From assembly GCF_027579695.1 (NCBI RefSeq), contig NC_083571.1, positions 72,239,279 to 72,303,278 on the forward strand: 64,000 nt of DNA, read 5' to 3'. This DNA is from Neoarius graeffei (Eukaryota; Chordata; Actinopteri; Siluriformes; Ariidae). Shown piece after piece: positions 51,249 to 63,385 of the stretch (within the stretch, counting starts at the first letter, position 1; the number at the start of each line of letters is the position of its first letter). The notes under the pieces were generated by a model. It searched no databases and was not told the origin of the DNA. It was given only the letters and a program-made list of their open reading frames with translations. Both the position numbers and the translations under genes were made by a program.

Positions 51249-52067
51249 GCAACAGTTTTTAAAAATTAAATAGACTAATTTAAGCATGCGCATGTGTTTA
51301 AAAGAAAAATAAATAAATGAGAAATTAAATAATAACTATTGAAGTTTATGTCCTGTAAAAAACATTCACTGTTCACATCTATGTGAAAAAGTGACTGATT
51401 AAACTGACTTCTTGATCCATTCACATCTAAAGTGAACCCTTTTCCTAGAAACTTGGGCATTATTTTTTATTCTCAGTGACTTCTATGATATGCAGTAAAT
51501 ATGATGCTTCATAACTCATGTTTGAGAGGAGATGTTAACTTTTGACCCCTATGCCTTTATATCTGATCGTAATGCCAATTTAAGGGTGGGAGTGTTCTTC
51601 AAAATTCCTTTTTTTCCTGGAATTTTCTCTTCATGTCACAGTTTGGCTATGTTTTCATGGAGTGACATGCTCTTTGTGTATCCTTGATGCTAGAACACAA
51701 ACAGAACATAAAACAGGAAGGTTCATCTAGCTCATTCCTGTGATGACCTGGCAACTTGTCCAGGGCCTGCCTCTCACCCATAGTCAGCTGGGATAGGCTC
51801 CAGTTTGCCTGCAACCAGATAAGCAGCTACAGATAATGGATGGATAGATAGATGGATGGGTTTCAGACCATCAGTACATATGATGCTTTGTAAAAAGAAC
51901 AATCATGTGTGACCATAAATTAATATTACCATTACACCACTTCTTACTGCATGGTTTATGAATAGAAAAAGGTTTAGTTTTTTTAAAGAGTGAAATGGTT
52001 CCGATTCCTGCTGGAGCTGTGGCAAAAATATTACCGGAAATGTTGCTAGGTCACCAAGGGATAGATT
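51249..52067. other. Spacer with a SINE tail
   Basis: No gene. A 3' SINE fragment with a GGATGGATAGATAG tail lies at about 51737-51860. Confidence 0.6.
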
Positions 52068-53684
52068 CAGGGCCGGAGTGGGCCCTGTTTTCAGTCCGGG
52101 AGTTTAATTCACATTCAGGCCACTTTGAAATGGAGGAGGAATTTGAGTACATTAAAAAAGATAAAACAAATAACTGTTCTTTCACAATGCTTTTTATTTG
52201 GTTTAAATTCAGGTAAACTTTACTTCACTTTAACAATATAGGTTATAATTCAAATTAACATAAAACGAAAGATAAAAATTAAGAATAAAAGTTGTTTGTA
52301 CAGTTATTTAACCAATCAAACTGCTGGTGTTCTACTGTAGCTTCACTACACATATTTAGGATGTTAAAACATCAAAAGCCTCTTCAGCAAAGCACTTCTC
52401 TCTGCAAGTTTGTTGATGACAATGTCATTATCTATGGACATGTCCCAAAGTTCCTTAGTGAAAATATTTGAAAACACATCCAAAGGACATGCATCTTCAG
52501 AAATCGGCATCTTCGGCCCGGGTGTGTGGGAATGAACTTTTACGTCAGGGGCGAAATCCAGCTGACTGCCATTCCAAATAGCACAGCAGCGAGTATGGCT
52601 GATTGTTTCGCATTATTTAAGACGAATTACACAACACATTTTTAGTCACATAGTCTTAAAATAACGAAAGCACCCATCTCGCGTGCATTTGAACCAATAC
52701 TTGTGCATTACATGCCGCATACGCCTCGAAAATAATGGCAAATCAACAATGCTGGGTACTCAGCAACCGGCAGATAAAGCGTGAGGGCGCATTAGGCAAC
52801 TCAAAAATGGTTAAATGAAATGTAGGCTAAAGCAAGTGTTCGATTCTGCTTAGAATATTGGCATACGCATACACCTCTTCTAAGTTATATATTTAACATC
52901 AAATATGACTTCTAGGCCTATGTGTTCATAACCACAATGTGCGCACGCCTGTGGAAATGCACGATGTGACAGTGAGATGAAATAGGCTGGATGAGGAAAT
53001 AACACGCAACAGCACATTTGGGACCTGTTCATCTAAAATTGTTAATAACTGGGATGTAAAGCAATGTCCGGTTCTTCTAAGAATTAAGACATACACCACA
53101 TCTATACCGTGTAAGTTGCAAGATTTCACATGACATCAAAAAGCTGAATTGACATCGCAAACTATCGACACATTATAGGCCTAGCATAGACAGTCTATGA
53201 TAGACTGATAAAATCGACAAACAGGGTTATCATACTCCATATCTTTCGTAACCTACCAGCTGGTCTTGAGAACATATCTGTCAATTTGGCACATTTTGCT
53301 GCCACCTCCTTCCTTTTTTTTTAAGCTTCGCCCTTTCGGTTCCACCTGGCCTCTTTCTGCCCTCCATCACTGACGCGCGCTGTTTCGCGCCAATGTTGTT
53401 TAAGTTCCCCGCAATACAGAGGAGGAGTCTTGGACCAAACCAACTGCAATAGAGGGGAGGGGAGAATTTCCTTATTTGGTAGCGCCTATTTAATCTGCTG
53501 CGATGCTGTCGGCGTCTGGGCTGCCATGTGAAAATGCAGAGTGCAGTTGAATTGATGATTAATGCAAGAATAAGATCAGTGACCAAAATTAGTGAAAATT
53601 ATTTTCCCCATGCTCCAAGCAGGCCAGCATTGATGGTTTGGGCCGGGGATGGTCCCGGCTAAATATAGGGCCACCCCGGCATTG
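52068..53684 (-). mobile_element. hAT element D
   Basis: A 1617-bp element with an exact 8-bp target duplication GATAGATT (52060-52067 and 53685-53692) and imperfect inverted ends CAGGGCCGGAGTGGGCC and GGGCCACCCCGGCATTG. It retains only a first transposase exon (minus strand) and is non-autonomous. Confidence 0.9.
53257..53367 (-). pseudogene. First-exon relic of a hAT transposase (element D)
   Basis: From ATG at 53367 it reads MEGRKRPGGTERAKLKKKG, like the basic N-terminus of hAT-type proteins. The poly-A/Lys stretch has a one-base shift; in the next frame it continues AAKCAKLTDMFSRPA to a donor-like GTAGGT at 53256. No later exon is recognisable. Confidence 0.6.
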
Positions 53685-53692
53685 GATAGATT

Positions 53693-53966
53693 AATGTTTT
53701 GACTTTACCATTTTGTTCCCATTCCCAGACGACACCATTACAGCATAATAGCACTAAATATACAGTTTTCAGTGTAGGTGCAGGCTCTTTGTTGATACCT
53801 CAAATAGTGAAAGCTACAGCAGGGGGAAGAGTCTTTTCTTACAAAGCCCCACAGTTATGGAACAGCCTTCCAAGTAGTGTTTGGGACTCAGACACAGTCT
53901 CAGTGTTTAAGTCTCGGCTGAAAACATATCTGTTTAGTCAAGCCTTTTGTTAACAGTTTTTATGAG
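53693..53966 (+). mobile_element. LINE C-terminus, left half (split by hAT element A)
   Basis: Plus-strand frame with AGGRVFSYKAPQLWNSLPSS and FKSRLKTYLFSQAF, the conserved C-terminal end of L2/CR1-like LINE reverse transcriptase proteins, ending in a stop. The 3' UTR continues after the hAT element at 59332. Confidence 0.8.
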
Positions 53967-54672
53967 CAGAGGTGGAAAGAGTACTAAAATATTATACTCA
54001 AGTACAAGTACTGTTACTCTGATGAAATTTTACTTAAGTACAAGTAAAGTTACCAGACAAAAAATCTACTCAAGTAAAAGTAAAAAGTAGATCATTTAAA
54101 ATGTACTTTGAGTAAAAGTAAAACGTTACTTTTAACAATGGGTGTTTTCTGCCTCCATTGTGTTGTGCAAAAATGAAAAAGAAGAGGAAACAAGGATATA
54201 TGTACATCTCAACCCAGATGTTTTATTTAAAGGAAGTGTATCAAATTGAATGCTTAGGATAATGCTGCATTAAAACTGAGACAAACAAAAAAGGTCAATA
54301 CGCACAGTCATGTCGTTTACATCGCCCTGACCACACACAAAGCATTGTACATGAAATATGAAAGTGAAATGTTGCACCGAAATCTCGTAGCTTGCCTGTG
54401 TGCACTGTGTGTTATTGAACAATTCAATTCAAACATTATTTGTTTTGCTTAGTATTCCTTTCTGGCCTGTTGGATGTAGAATGGTAGGAGGACTGATCAC
54501 GTCAGGTTGGCGAGCTAACTTGCTTGCATGATTAGCCAACCAAATAACAGACTAGTTACCGTTAGGTTACAGTACCAACAGGTTGCTACTTCAACATTAG
54601 CAATGCCATCCACTATTTTTGGAATATAATCAGCCTATTGTCGGTTTTACTATGGAAAGGAAACATTACAAT

Positions 54673-55090
54673 CAGGGGCGCAGATACGTTTTTTGAACTG
54701 GGGGGGACAAAAAACTGGGGGGGACAAAAAACTGGGGGGGACAAAGCTGCCAGCAAACCAACCCCAACCCCGATATGCCTGTCAAACTTGTTGTGGGTAA
54801 CCATAGCAACCAAGCTCGAGCTCGCAACCTGTGCAGTCTGCGCAGCTCAACCAACCGAATATCAGTCTTTGTTTTGTTTTATGTGAGTTGTTGCAACTAT
54901 GTATACACTGCTGTGCACCTCAATAAACCGAATGGTAATTAGTCTTTTGATTTTTCCGTGAGGTTTGCCTTATGCAAAGAAAGACAGCATAGACGTTTCT
55001 TCCGCCCTATAAGTGGGGGGGACCGAACGAGGTGAATTTAAATCTGGGTGGGACAAATCCCACCCGTCCCACCCTCTATCTGCGCCCGTG
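54673..55090. mobile_element. hAT-like MITE, element C, nested in A
   Basis: A 418-bp element with inverted ends CAGGGGCGCAGATA and TATCTGCGCCCGTG and a near 8-bp duplication (ATTACAAT and ATTATGAT, 6 of 8). It contains tandem GGGGGGGACAAAAAACT units near its left end. Confidence 0.75.
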
Positions 55091-55116
55091 ATTATGATGC
55101 CAATGACAATACTTAC

Positions 55117-55332
55117 CTCAACATGCTTGCGCAGATTAGACGTCGAATTTTTGTATGCCGCAATGGTTGTCTTCTTGGGCACACATAATCTGCATTGCAT
55201 AATGAAACTGTCACCCCTTTTCTCTACGAAGCTGAAGTGATCACATATGTAGGGCCAGGGGTGCACTTCATTACTGGAAGAAATTGCGTTTTCTGCAGGG
55301 TCGTCCACCACAGGTTCCTCGGTCTCCTCCAT
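55117..55332 (-). pseudogene. BED zinc-finger exon of a hAT transposase (element A)
   Basis: The frame from MEETEEPVVDDPAENAIS has HPWPYICDHFSFVEKRGDS, then MQCRLC and STSNLRKHVE, a BED-type zinc finger whose C-x2-C and first His are visible; the last His would be in the next exon. It ends at a perfect donor GAG|GTAAGT (55111-55116 on the minus strand). hAT element C begins about 20 bases further. No downstream exons exist inside the element, so it is an orphan exon, not a host ZBED gene. A second short frame at about 58423-58376 (MSKTASTEEIDEKIVG) could be an earlier exon. Confidence 0.75.
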
Positions 55333-56211
55333 GTCCGCAGGGGCGCTTTATCAACACCCGTAGCCCAGGGGCTAGGCCCCTCATAGGCTACCTGTCAACC
55401 CTACCTTTACCGTTGGCCAGGAAAACACTCTTATTTTATTTGCAATATGTGTCAAGCATTTACAGTGTAAGTGCGTAATTAGCCTAGAAGCCTACGATAG
55501 GTTATGTTTGGCTCAGCGTAGCAAGGCCCACGCTCACATCGCTCAACACATCCGACCACAGAGGGAGAGAAGAACGCGCGCATTATAATTACAGAGCCGG
55601 TTCTGATTATTACCACGGACAGGACAGTGATACTGCGTAACTTTCACGCAGGGGCATGGCCAGAGATAACCACACAAGCCTGCATGCGCTATAATGTAGA
55701 CCTATGTGTTGTAAACATAAAACACACACACCTACAGACAAGTCCTTTTAAAAAATAAAATAAATAAAAATAGCTCGGCGGCATAAAAACAAACATTCAC
55801 TGCAAGTCAAAGTACTTGGCTCGGCGGCCACATGAAATGTAAACACCATGGACAGCGGCCAAACTCATAACTCTACAGACCGAAATACACGAAACCAAGT
55901 CCTACTAGGGTCTATTTTACCGATCTATGTTCAAGCATCATGCAAGTCTTCCTTCTCCTTGAATGAGACCGTGCATTCAACTGCCTTTTTGACATGACTG
56001 CATCAAAATACCACTTGCAACAATATTTCACGCTAGGGCTGTGCCGATAGACGATGCCATCGTCCATCAACGATGGTGGTCATCCATCATGATGGAGAGC
56101 CACCATCGTGATACCACGCCCCCTCCTGTCATAATGATGCATATACGGTATCATCTGGGCCTATTTAACCTAAAAAGTTAGTTTTTTGTTAGTTTAGTTA
56201 GTTAGTTTTGT

Positions 56212-56558
56212 CTCATCATCTCTAGCCGCTTTATCCTTCTACAGGGTCGCAGGCAAGCTGGAGCCTATCCCAGCTGACTACGGGCGAAAGGCGGGGTACA
56301 CCCTGGACAAGTCGCCAGGTCATCACAGGGCTGACACATAGACACAGACAACCATTCACACCTACGGTCAATTTAGAGTCACCAGTTAACCTAACCTGCA
56401 TGTCTTTGGATTGTGGGGGAAACCGGAGCACCCGGAGGAAACCCACGCGGACAACATGCAAACTCCACACAGAAAGGCCCTCGCCGGCCCCGGGGCTCGA
56501 ACCCAGGACCTTCTTGCTGTGAGGCGACAGGGCTAACCACTACACCACTGTGCCACCC
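56212..56558 (-). repeat. tRNA-derived SINE inside hAT element B
   Basis: Full-length, minus strand, with a 13-bp duplication TAGTTAGTTTTGT (56199-56211 and 56559-56571). Confidence 0.92.
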
Positions 56559-57469
56559 TAGTTAGTTTTGTTTAATATATAAATATATAACATATTATAA
56601 ATACATAATTATATAAATTATTATAAAGTAATATCCTATTACCGCTTGTTCACGTAGGCTATGGTGCAGGGACGTGCTAGTGAACATAACATGTGGTTAC
56701 ACAAATACAGTATGCTACTAATAATAAATTTTGACTTCATTTTTTAGCCTACACTATACTTTTAATGTAAAATTTGTCATGTTGCTCAAACAAATAGCCA
56801 CTATTAACAGTCGGGAAATATTGCACCTTATCAAACGGCAGTGAAGCGCAGACTTCAGCAGAAGTCAAATAACTTTAATCTGGTAAATAGGCCTACTTTC
56901 AGACTCAAAATGGTCCACTCTAAGCCATAATGTCAAACCAAATGGAAGAATGAAGGTGATTCTGACAAATGTAAAGACAGTAAAAAAAAAAACAATATTA
57001 AATCATGATTTTAAAAGCTGGTGCAATAATTCAAACACTAATAAATTGGAAAAATTAGCGCGTTCAAGTGCGCACTAAAAGGCCGAAACGCATCTTCAAT
57101 TGATATGGTGTAAATAAACAATGAGTAATAGCTTAAGTGTAGTTTCTTCTCATAGTTTGAATACTAGTCTTTCATTGTTAGAGCAGATTAATATCTTGCC
57201 GTGATCAGTGAGTGCTCGGGGAGGTTTGTCTGCGCTTTGCGCAGCTCATTTCTCTGAAGCCAGCTGTGCGCAAACGAAGTGTTGACTGCTCGGCAAACTC
57301 CAAACGCTCGGTCTGTACTGGCCCTCTATTGCGCAAGCGAGTTGGTTATGGCCAGGTTCAAATTGTGCCCAAAACAACTTAACCACGGCCATTTCAATTG
57401 CCTGATGGCTGTGACAATATTCGCCCCGTTGTTATGCAGGCGATCTTTTTCTCCTCTATTTTCCATTCG

Positions 57470-57842
57470 GGGCGGCACGGTGGTGTAGTGGTTAGCGCTG
57501 TCGCCTCACAGCAAGAAGGTCCTGGGTTCGAGCCCCGGGGCCGGCGGGGGCCTTTCTGTGTGGAGTTTGCATGTTCTCCCCGTGTCCGCGTGGGTTTCCT
57601 CCGGGTGCTCTGGTTTCCCCCACAGTCCAAAGACATGCAGGTTAGGTTAACTGGTGACTCTAAATTGACCGTAGGTGTGAATGTGAGTGTGAATGGTTGT
57701 CTGTGTCTATGTGTCAGCATAGCGTGGCGACTTGTCCAGGGTGTACCCCGCCTTTCGCCCGTAGTCAGCTGGGATAGGCTCCAGCTTGCCTGCGACCCTG
57801 TAGAAGGATAAAGCGGCTAGAGATAATGAGATGAGATGAGAT
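57470..57842 (+). repeat. tRNA-derived SINE inside hAT element B (second)
   Basis: Nearly perfect match to the copies at 1522 and 1905, plus strand, with the TGAGATGAGA tail. With the SINE at 56212 it forms inverted arms about 900 bp apart. Confidence 0.92.
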
Positions 57843-59331
57843 AATAATAATATATTTAATAATGTGGTATTAAAATACCCCCCCCGCCCACGATATGATC
57901 GTCCATCACGATGTTTGCACTGTAAACATCGTCGATGCCAATTAAGGGGACATCGCACAGCCCGATTTCACGCACTCCATCAAGAAAAAAGTTAAACATG
58001 ATGAACACGGGCATACTGTTTTGAGCATACGATTTTTTAAAAAGAAACTAGCTACATCAAAGTCCTTCAATAAACCCATCCTTTAGCGCAAATGAGCTTA
58101 ACCTAGTTCAAAGCATGACGCTAGCAGTAGCTGCATAAGGCAAAATCATGTGGGCCTTTCGTCAACAACAAGCCACGGCGGGCAAACATTAATAATCAAG
58201 CGTCCTTACCTTAAAACGTTGTCTTGACCACAGAACTTCTCAAGTATTTCACTTAAATCCACACGGGTTAACAACACACCCAACACAGCTAGCGAGAAAT
58301 GTGGATCTGCGCTAGCTTTGTATTGCTATTCCCCTCAGTATGCTTACTCTGTCTGCTGCCCGAACTGTGAACATTATAGCCTACAATCTTTTCATCAATT
58401 TCTTCAGTAGATGCTGTTTTAGACATTTTATTATCCCCATCGAAATATGCTATTATACTAACAGGATTATAACTCAAATCACACGACATGTATTCAAATC
58501 ACAACTGATTTATTTTACTGTTGGACAGATCATAGCATATCTAGCCTAGCTGCACATAGCCTAGCTGCTGGAAGGCTGATAACTGATAAGTAGCTGATAT
58601 TCTGAACAGATTGGTGATCCTTACCTTAAAAAAGTCTGTGACTTTAGGCAACGATTCTATCATTACCTGCATCTCTCTTTTTTTTCCTTTTATGCGCCCC
58701 GCTAACATGTGAACGCTTCATCTTTCAAAACCTCTAAATTTGTGTCTCTGTAGTCTGCAGTCTTTGGCGCGCTTTCGTGCGTGACGTTACATTTTGTTAC
58801 ATTTTATTCTGGTCCAGTTGTGGGTGTTCGTTTCGCGAACCACATCTACCATGTCTCTTACAGCAGGCTACTGTGCGCTCATTTATTTCTAACCTTATTT
58901 CTATCCGTACATTAATGTAGGCCCACGATTCCGACAGTTTATTATTTTATTAATATTACAAGGCCCCTGATTGGCTGTGGCCCAGGGGCGTGAGCCCCCC
59001 GAAGCCCCCCCCTTAAAGCGCCGGTGCATGTCCGCCATCGTCTGTGTGAGACTCGCGCGCGCGACAACTGTCCTTCCCGTGATTCATTTCCAGAACGCAT
59101 TTCCCCTTCTCCGTTTTAGCCTTTTTTATTTTTTATTTATTTATTTTTTTACTCAGTAACGGTTGTGATGTAAAATGTACCAAAGTACACTACTTAAAAG
59201 AAAACATACTTAAGTAAAAGTAAAAGTACACTCTTTAAAAATTACTTGAAAAAGTATAAGTACACAAAAAAGCTACTCAAGTACAGTAACGCGAGTAATG
59301 TAATTCGTTACTTTCCACCTCTGTTTATGAG

Positions 59332-59690
59332 GTAAAGGAGTAGATCGGGAGGGTCCTCAGGCATAGAGTGTTTTGGTAAACTGGGATGTATGGATGCTGT
59401 CCCCTCCACTCTCACACGTTCACTCAGGTTTGTTGATGGTGGAGTGGCTGCTGCTTTATTTCCCAGGGCTCCCTCATGTCTGTGTTACCTTCTGGCTCTC
59501 CCTTCTTGTTATGGTGTCATAGTTAGTCTTGCCAGAGTCCTTGCTTGTATTCTGTGCAAAAATTGTATTCTGTACATTCTCTTAAACTATTACAGTACAA
59601 GAGAATTGCATCTTTGTTATTTTTCTCTTCAACCCACCTCCCATTTTGTTTCATCAATGTGCATTTGAATATTTCAGACTAAATGTAGGC
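59332..59690 (+). mobile_element. LINE 3' UTR, right half (after hAT element A)
   Basis: Continuation of the LINE at 53693-53966. It has the typical run GGGTCCTCAGGCATAGAG, GTATGGATGCTGTC, TTGTTGATGGTGGAGTGG and ends in AT-rich sequence. The exact 3' end is uncertain. Confidence 0.65.
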
Positions 59691-59956
59691 CTGCGGTCTT
59701 CAGAAGATCATATATATCACTGACGTTAAACCCTAAAATAAACCCATAAATAATAAATGCACAATAAATAGTACATCTCTAAGTAAACCCCTCAAATAAA
59801 CCCCTCCTTAGATTAATGAATTAACTCATAAATAGTTTATATTCAAAAACAGAGCTCATCTCTGTTTCTCCACTAGGGGGAAGGACTGAACAATAATTGC
59901 AGGGCCTACAGGAGCAGGGAATCTGACTGAACTAGTTTTACAGCAATAGGGGTAAA
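59691..59956. other. AT-rich spacer
   Basis: Short repeats of AATAAACCC units (59725-59815); no gene seen. Confidence 0.5.
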
Positions 59957-60286
59957 TAATGGTAAGCGCTGTTGCCTCACAGCAAGAAGGTCCTGGGTTC
60001 GAGCCCAGCGGCTGACAAGGGCCTTTCTGTGTGGAGTTTGCATGTTCTCCATGTGGGTTTCCTCTGGGTGCTCTGGTTTCCCCCAAAGACATGCAGGTTA
60101 GGCTACTTGGTGGTTCTAAATTGACTGTAGATGTGAATGGTTGTCTGTGTTGACGTGTTAGCCCTGCAATGACCTGGTGACTTGTCCAGGGTGTACCCCG
60201 CCTCTCACCCATAGTCAGCTGGGATAGGCTCCAGCTTGCCTGTAACCCTGTTGGACAGGATAAGTGGCTACAGATAATGGATGGAT
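59957..60286 (+). repeat. tRNA-derived SINE, older subfamily
   Basis: Diverged copy with B box GGTTCGAGCC and a GATGGATG tail; the first bases of the head are lost. Confidence 0.85.
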
Positions 60287-60599
60287 GCAAACTATGTCAA
60301 TTTTTAGTTCAAACTCACTAAAATAACCTTTTTTTTAACAACAGCTATTCCAATAGTGACCAAAATAAATGCATATTTCAGTAACAAAACATCTAAATCT
60401 CTCTGTGTCTGTGTGAGTTTCGTCTCATCTAAGTGGGTTATCAGATGAGCTTTTCTAAAATGCCTTTAGGTGTAGGTGTGTGATATTCTGTGGTGTACTG
60501 GTGTGACAGTTGTTTTCTTGCCTCACACCCAGTGTTTCCAGAACCACCTTCAGATCCACCACACCCTGACCAGAATAAACTAGTTACTGAAGATTAATT

Positions 60600-60969
60600 C
60601 ATTCATTCATCTCTAGCCGCTTTATCCTTCTACAGGGTCGCAGGCAAGCTGGAGCCTATCCCAGCTAACTACGGGCGAAAGGCGGGGTACACCCTGGACA
60701 AGTCGCCAGGTCATCACAGGGCTGACACATAGACACAGACAACCATTCACACTCACATTCACACCTACGGTCAATTTAGAGTCACCAGTTAACCTAACCT
60801 GCATGTCTTTGGACTGTGGGGGAAACCAGAGCACCCAGAGGAAACCCACGCAGACACGGGGAGAGCATGCAAACTCCGCACAGAAAGGCCCTCGCCGGCC
60901 ACGGGGCTCGAACCCGGACCTTCTTGCTGTGAGGCGACAGCGCTAACCACTACACCACCGTGCTGCCCC
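60600..60969 (-). repeat. tRNA-derived SINE
   Basis: Full-length minus-strand copy flanked by AGATTAATT (60591-60599 and 60970-60978), with a CATTCATT run at its tail side. Confidence 0.9.
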
Positions 60970-63041
60970 AGATTAATTAATTAATAAAGAAAAATGTCAC
61001 ATATTAAAAAGTATCAGATTCAGATAACACAAGAAATTTGTCGAGCAGATATCTTATGCAAGGTAAATGTTTTTAAGGACCTACATCACTATTATTTTTA
61101 ACATCAAATATAGTAAAGCTTTTAAAGCTTTTTTACAGCATGATGAAGTCCTACCTGCTGTGTCCTGGTTTTATTATGCATTAGTTAAATATTTGGCTTG
61201 GCTACATGCATTTTATTTTATTTTGCTGGCAAATACAGATAATGTTTTATCTGTTGTCCTTGCAATGGGCAAGCATGGGTCATTAGAGGTTATTATAGCT
61301 CTATATTATTGCCAGTTTTGCTTGATACCAGGTTAGATACACAGATGCCATAAAAATATTTTTTTTAAAATGCTAACTATATATTCTCTGCCCATTATTA
61401 TTATCTAGCTCCTGAAACATTTCGACCTGTCCTTTGTGACCTGTTTGAGGGTGTAGGTTTCGTATTTTTTAAAGACCTACTACAATTGTAACCAAACTAT
61501 TAACATTTTTTGAGGGTGGTTCTCCACCTGAAAATCCTGTATGACTTGTATGAAGGTGTGGCTGCTGTTAAGTCATCCTGTGATTATGAGGAGTGCAAAC
61601 CCAAAGGAACTCTCACAGGATGTTTAGTTTTTATTATTATTTTTTTTTACTCTCATATCAGCAATAATCTCACTTTACAACATTTCTGGTATCAGACCCC
61701 GATGTTTCACAGGAAGCAAAGTGTTTTCCAAAAATGAGTTAATGACGGAAAAAAAAATGTTTAAACAACTGTTTCAGAAAAAGCTGCTTGTATCTTTGTT
61801 GAAACAATGACAACAGAATCATCCAGAAAGCGGTTTTGGGCACGGCACAAAAAAATGTATTCATTTTTGGCACACCTTTTGTGGTTGCTGTGTTTGTTTA
61901 TACTACAGTAAAACTATTACCAGTCTATTAAACTTGAAACTGTCAAACGTTTATTTCTAATAATAAGATAAATTATCTGCAGTAGAACAAGACAAATAAA
62001 AAGTTTTGAAAGAGATTTAATAATCTAATTTTTTTTCATGTTCCCATAGTGAGAACATGAAAGATGTTTTTTAAACCAATAACTTCTGTTGGTTGCATGT
62101 TAAGGAAGCTAACTCTTAAACATGTGATTCCATTTGTTGTTTAAACAAATAAAGCAATTTGCTCTCCCTCATTTCCAGGTCATTTCAGTAGGGCAGTCAC
62201 TGATATTTAAAAGTAGAAACTGTTTTCTGTTGTGATTTCATAAAAATTATTTTTTAAGCAGCTGTTTAAAGACTGAGGCCTTCAGGATCTATTTCTGTTT
62301 TATGCATGTTAAACACAGTCCAAATGGTAACAGCTGTCGAATTAAAGCATATTTTGTGTTCTCATACGGAGACTGTTAATAACATCATGTTAGAGATGAC
62401 AAATAAACTGAACATGATGAGTTTTGACATTGCATTTACGTTACTTATAAAGTTAGTTTCATTCTTTAACTCTAGCGGTACAGGTGACGCAGTGATACTG
62501 CCAAATATTACAGAACCGCCCAAGCGAGCAGGCAAGCTGAAGGCCAAAGCCCTTTGTCATTCTGATGCTCTCGTACGAGGTGGAGTTTACCTTCAGAGTG
62601 GATAAATACTCATAAGAGAATGGAAAACATTGAGGTCAGCAAGGATTAAAGACAAAGGGATGGCTGCTGTATATAGAAACAAATTAGATCGAATGGATTC
62701 CAGAAAGTCTTTTCAGTGAATATCCAGAACTAGAAGAGAGTTGCAAAACAGGTTGTGATGAAATAACAGAGCCTTTTAGATGAACTTTATAACAGAAAAC
62801 CTGCCACACAAGTTGTGTTGTGTGGACAAACAAATACATTCAGAAACAGATCTGATGTTGTGGCCTGAATCAAAATGGAAAATTGGAAAGAGTTCAGTGT
62901 TCAGTGAAAAATTTGTGTATATTGCTCTTGTTTATAGATGTTTGCAAACCAGTACTCAGCTATTTTACATTTTTGTGTATGATATATAATGCATTATCTG
63001 AGTCTAATGCAATGTCACTATTTGTATTTGTATATTTTTAA
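60970..63041. other. AT-rich region without recognised gene
   Basis: Short frames are present, for example at 62306-62605 (ending KALCHSDALVRGGVYLQSG). None has splice sites, family resemblance or length that would support a gene, and no repeat family was recognised. Confidence 0.5.
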
Positions 63042-63385
63042 TTCACAAAATATTCTCATGTATCTTATGTAATCATGACCTAATCCTTAATTTATTTATG
63101 TATTTATTTATTTGTGGATCTTTTTATTTAGTTATTTTGTGTAAACACTGGAAACACTTCCTCAATAAAATAAATAAAATAATAATAATAAAAACTTCTG
63201 TCAGCAGTGTCACACACCATAGTGACACTGCTGACAGAAGTTTATTTATTTATTTATTTTTTGAGGAAGTGCTTTCCAGTGTTTACACAAAATAACTAAA
63301 TAAAACAATCCACAAATAAATAAATACATAAATAAATTAAGGATCAGTTCATGATTACATAAGATACATGAGAATATTTTGTGAA
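63042..63385. repeat. Long inverted repeat (hairpin), 344 bp
   Basis: Two arms of about 165 bp are nearly perfect complements. The outer ends are TTCACAAAATATTCTCATG and CATGAGAATATTTTGTGAA; the inner ends are ACTTCTGTCAGCAGTGTCAC and GTGACACTGCTGACAGAAGT around a loop of about 9 bases. No coding capacity. Confidence 0.9.

Larger units (their letters stand above)
56034..57965. mobile_element. hAT element B, nested in A
   Basis: A 1932-bp element with an exact 8-bp duplication TTTCACGC (56026-56033 and 57966-57973) and ends TAGGGCTGTG and CACAGCCCGA. The subterminal regions carry ATCGTCCATCA/CATCGTGATGG units, giving local palindromes. No transposase frame; two SINEs lie inside. Confidence 0.88.
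53967..59323 (-). mobile_element. hAT element A (Tol2-like ends), with nested elements
   Basis: A 5357-bp element with an exact 8-bp target duplication TTTATGAG (53959-53966 and 59324-59331) and inverted ends CAGAGGTGGAAAG and CTTTCCACCTCTG. Its subterminal regions are full of ACTCAAGTA/TACTTGAGT-type motifs, as in Tol2-group hAT elements. Inside it are hAT-like element C (54673-55090), hAT element B (56034-57965) and two SINEs. A BED-finger exon remains on the minus strand, but no hAT catalytic/dimerisation region is visible. Confidence 0.92.

Noticed and set aside
54970-55332. BED-finger frame considered as a host ZBED gene
   Set aside because: It lies inside hAT element A, lacks downstream exons and runs into another inserted element, so it is a transposon relic.
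62306-62605. Open frame of about 100 codons
   Set aside because: AT-rich, no recognisable domain or splice partners; kept only as a note in the spacer entry.
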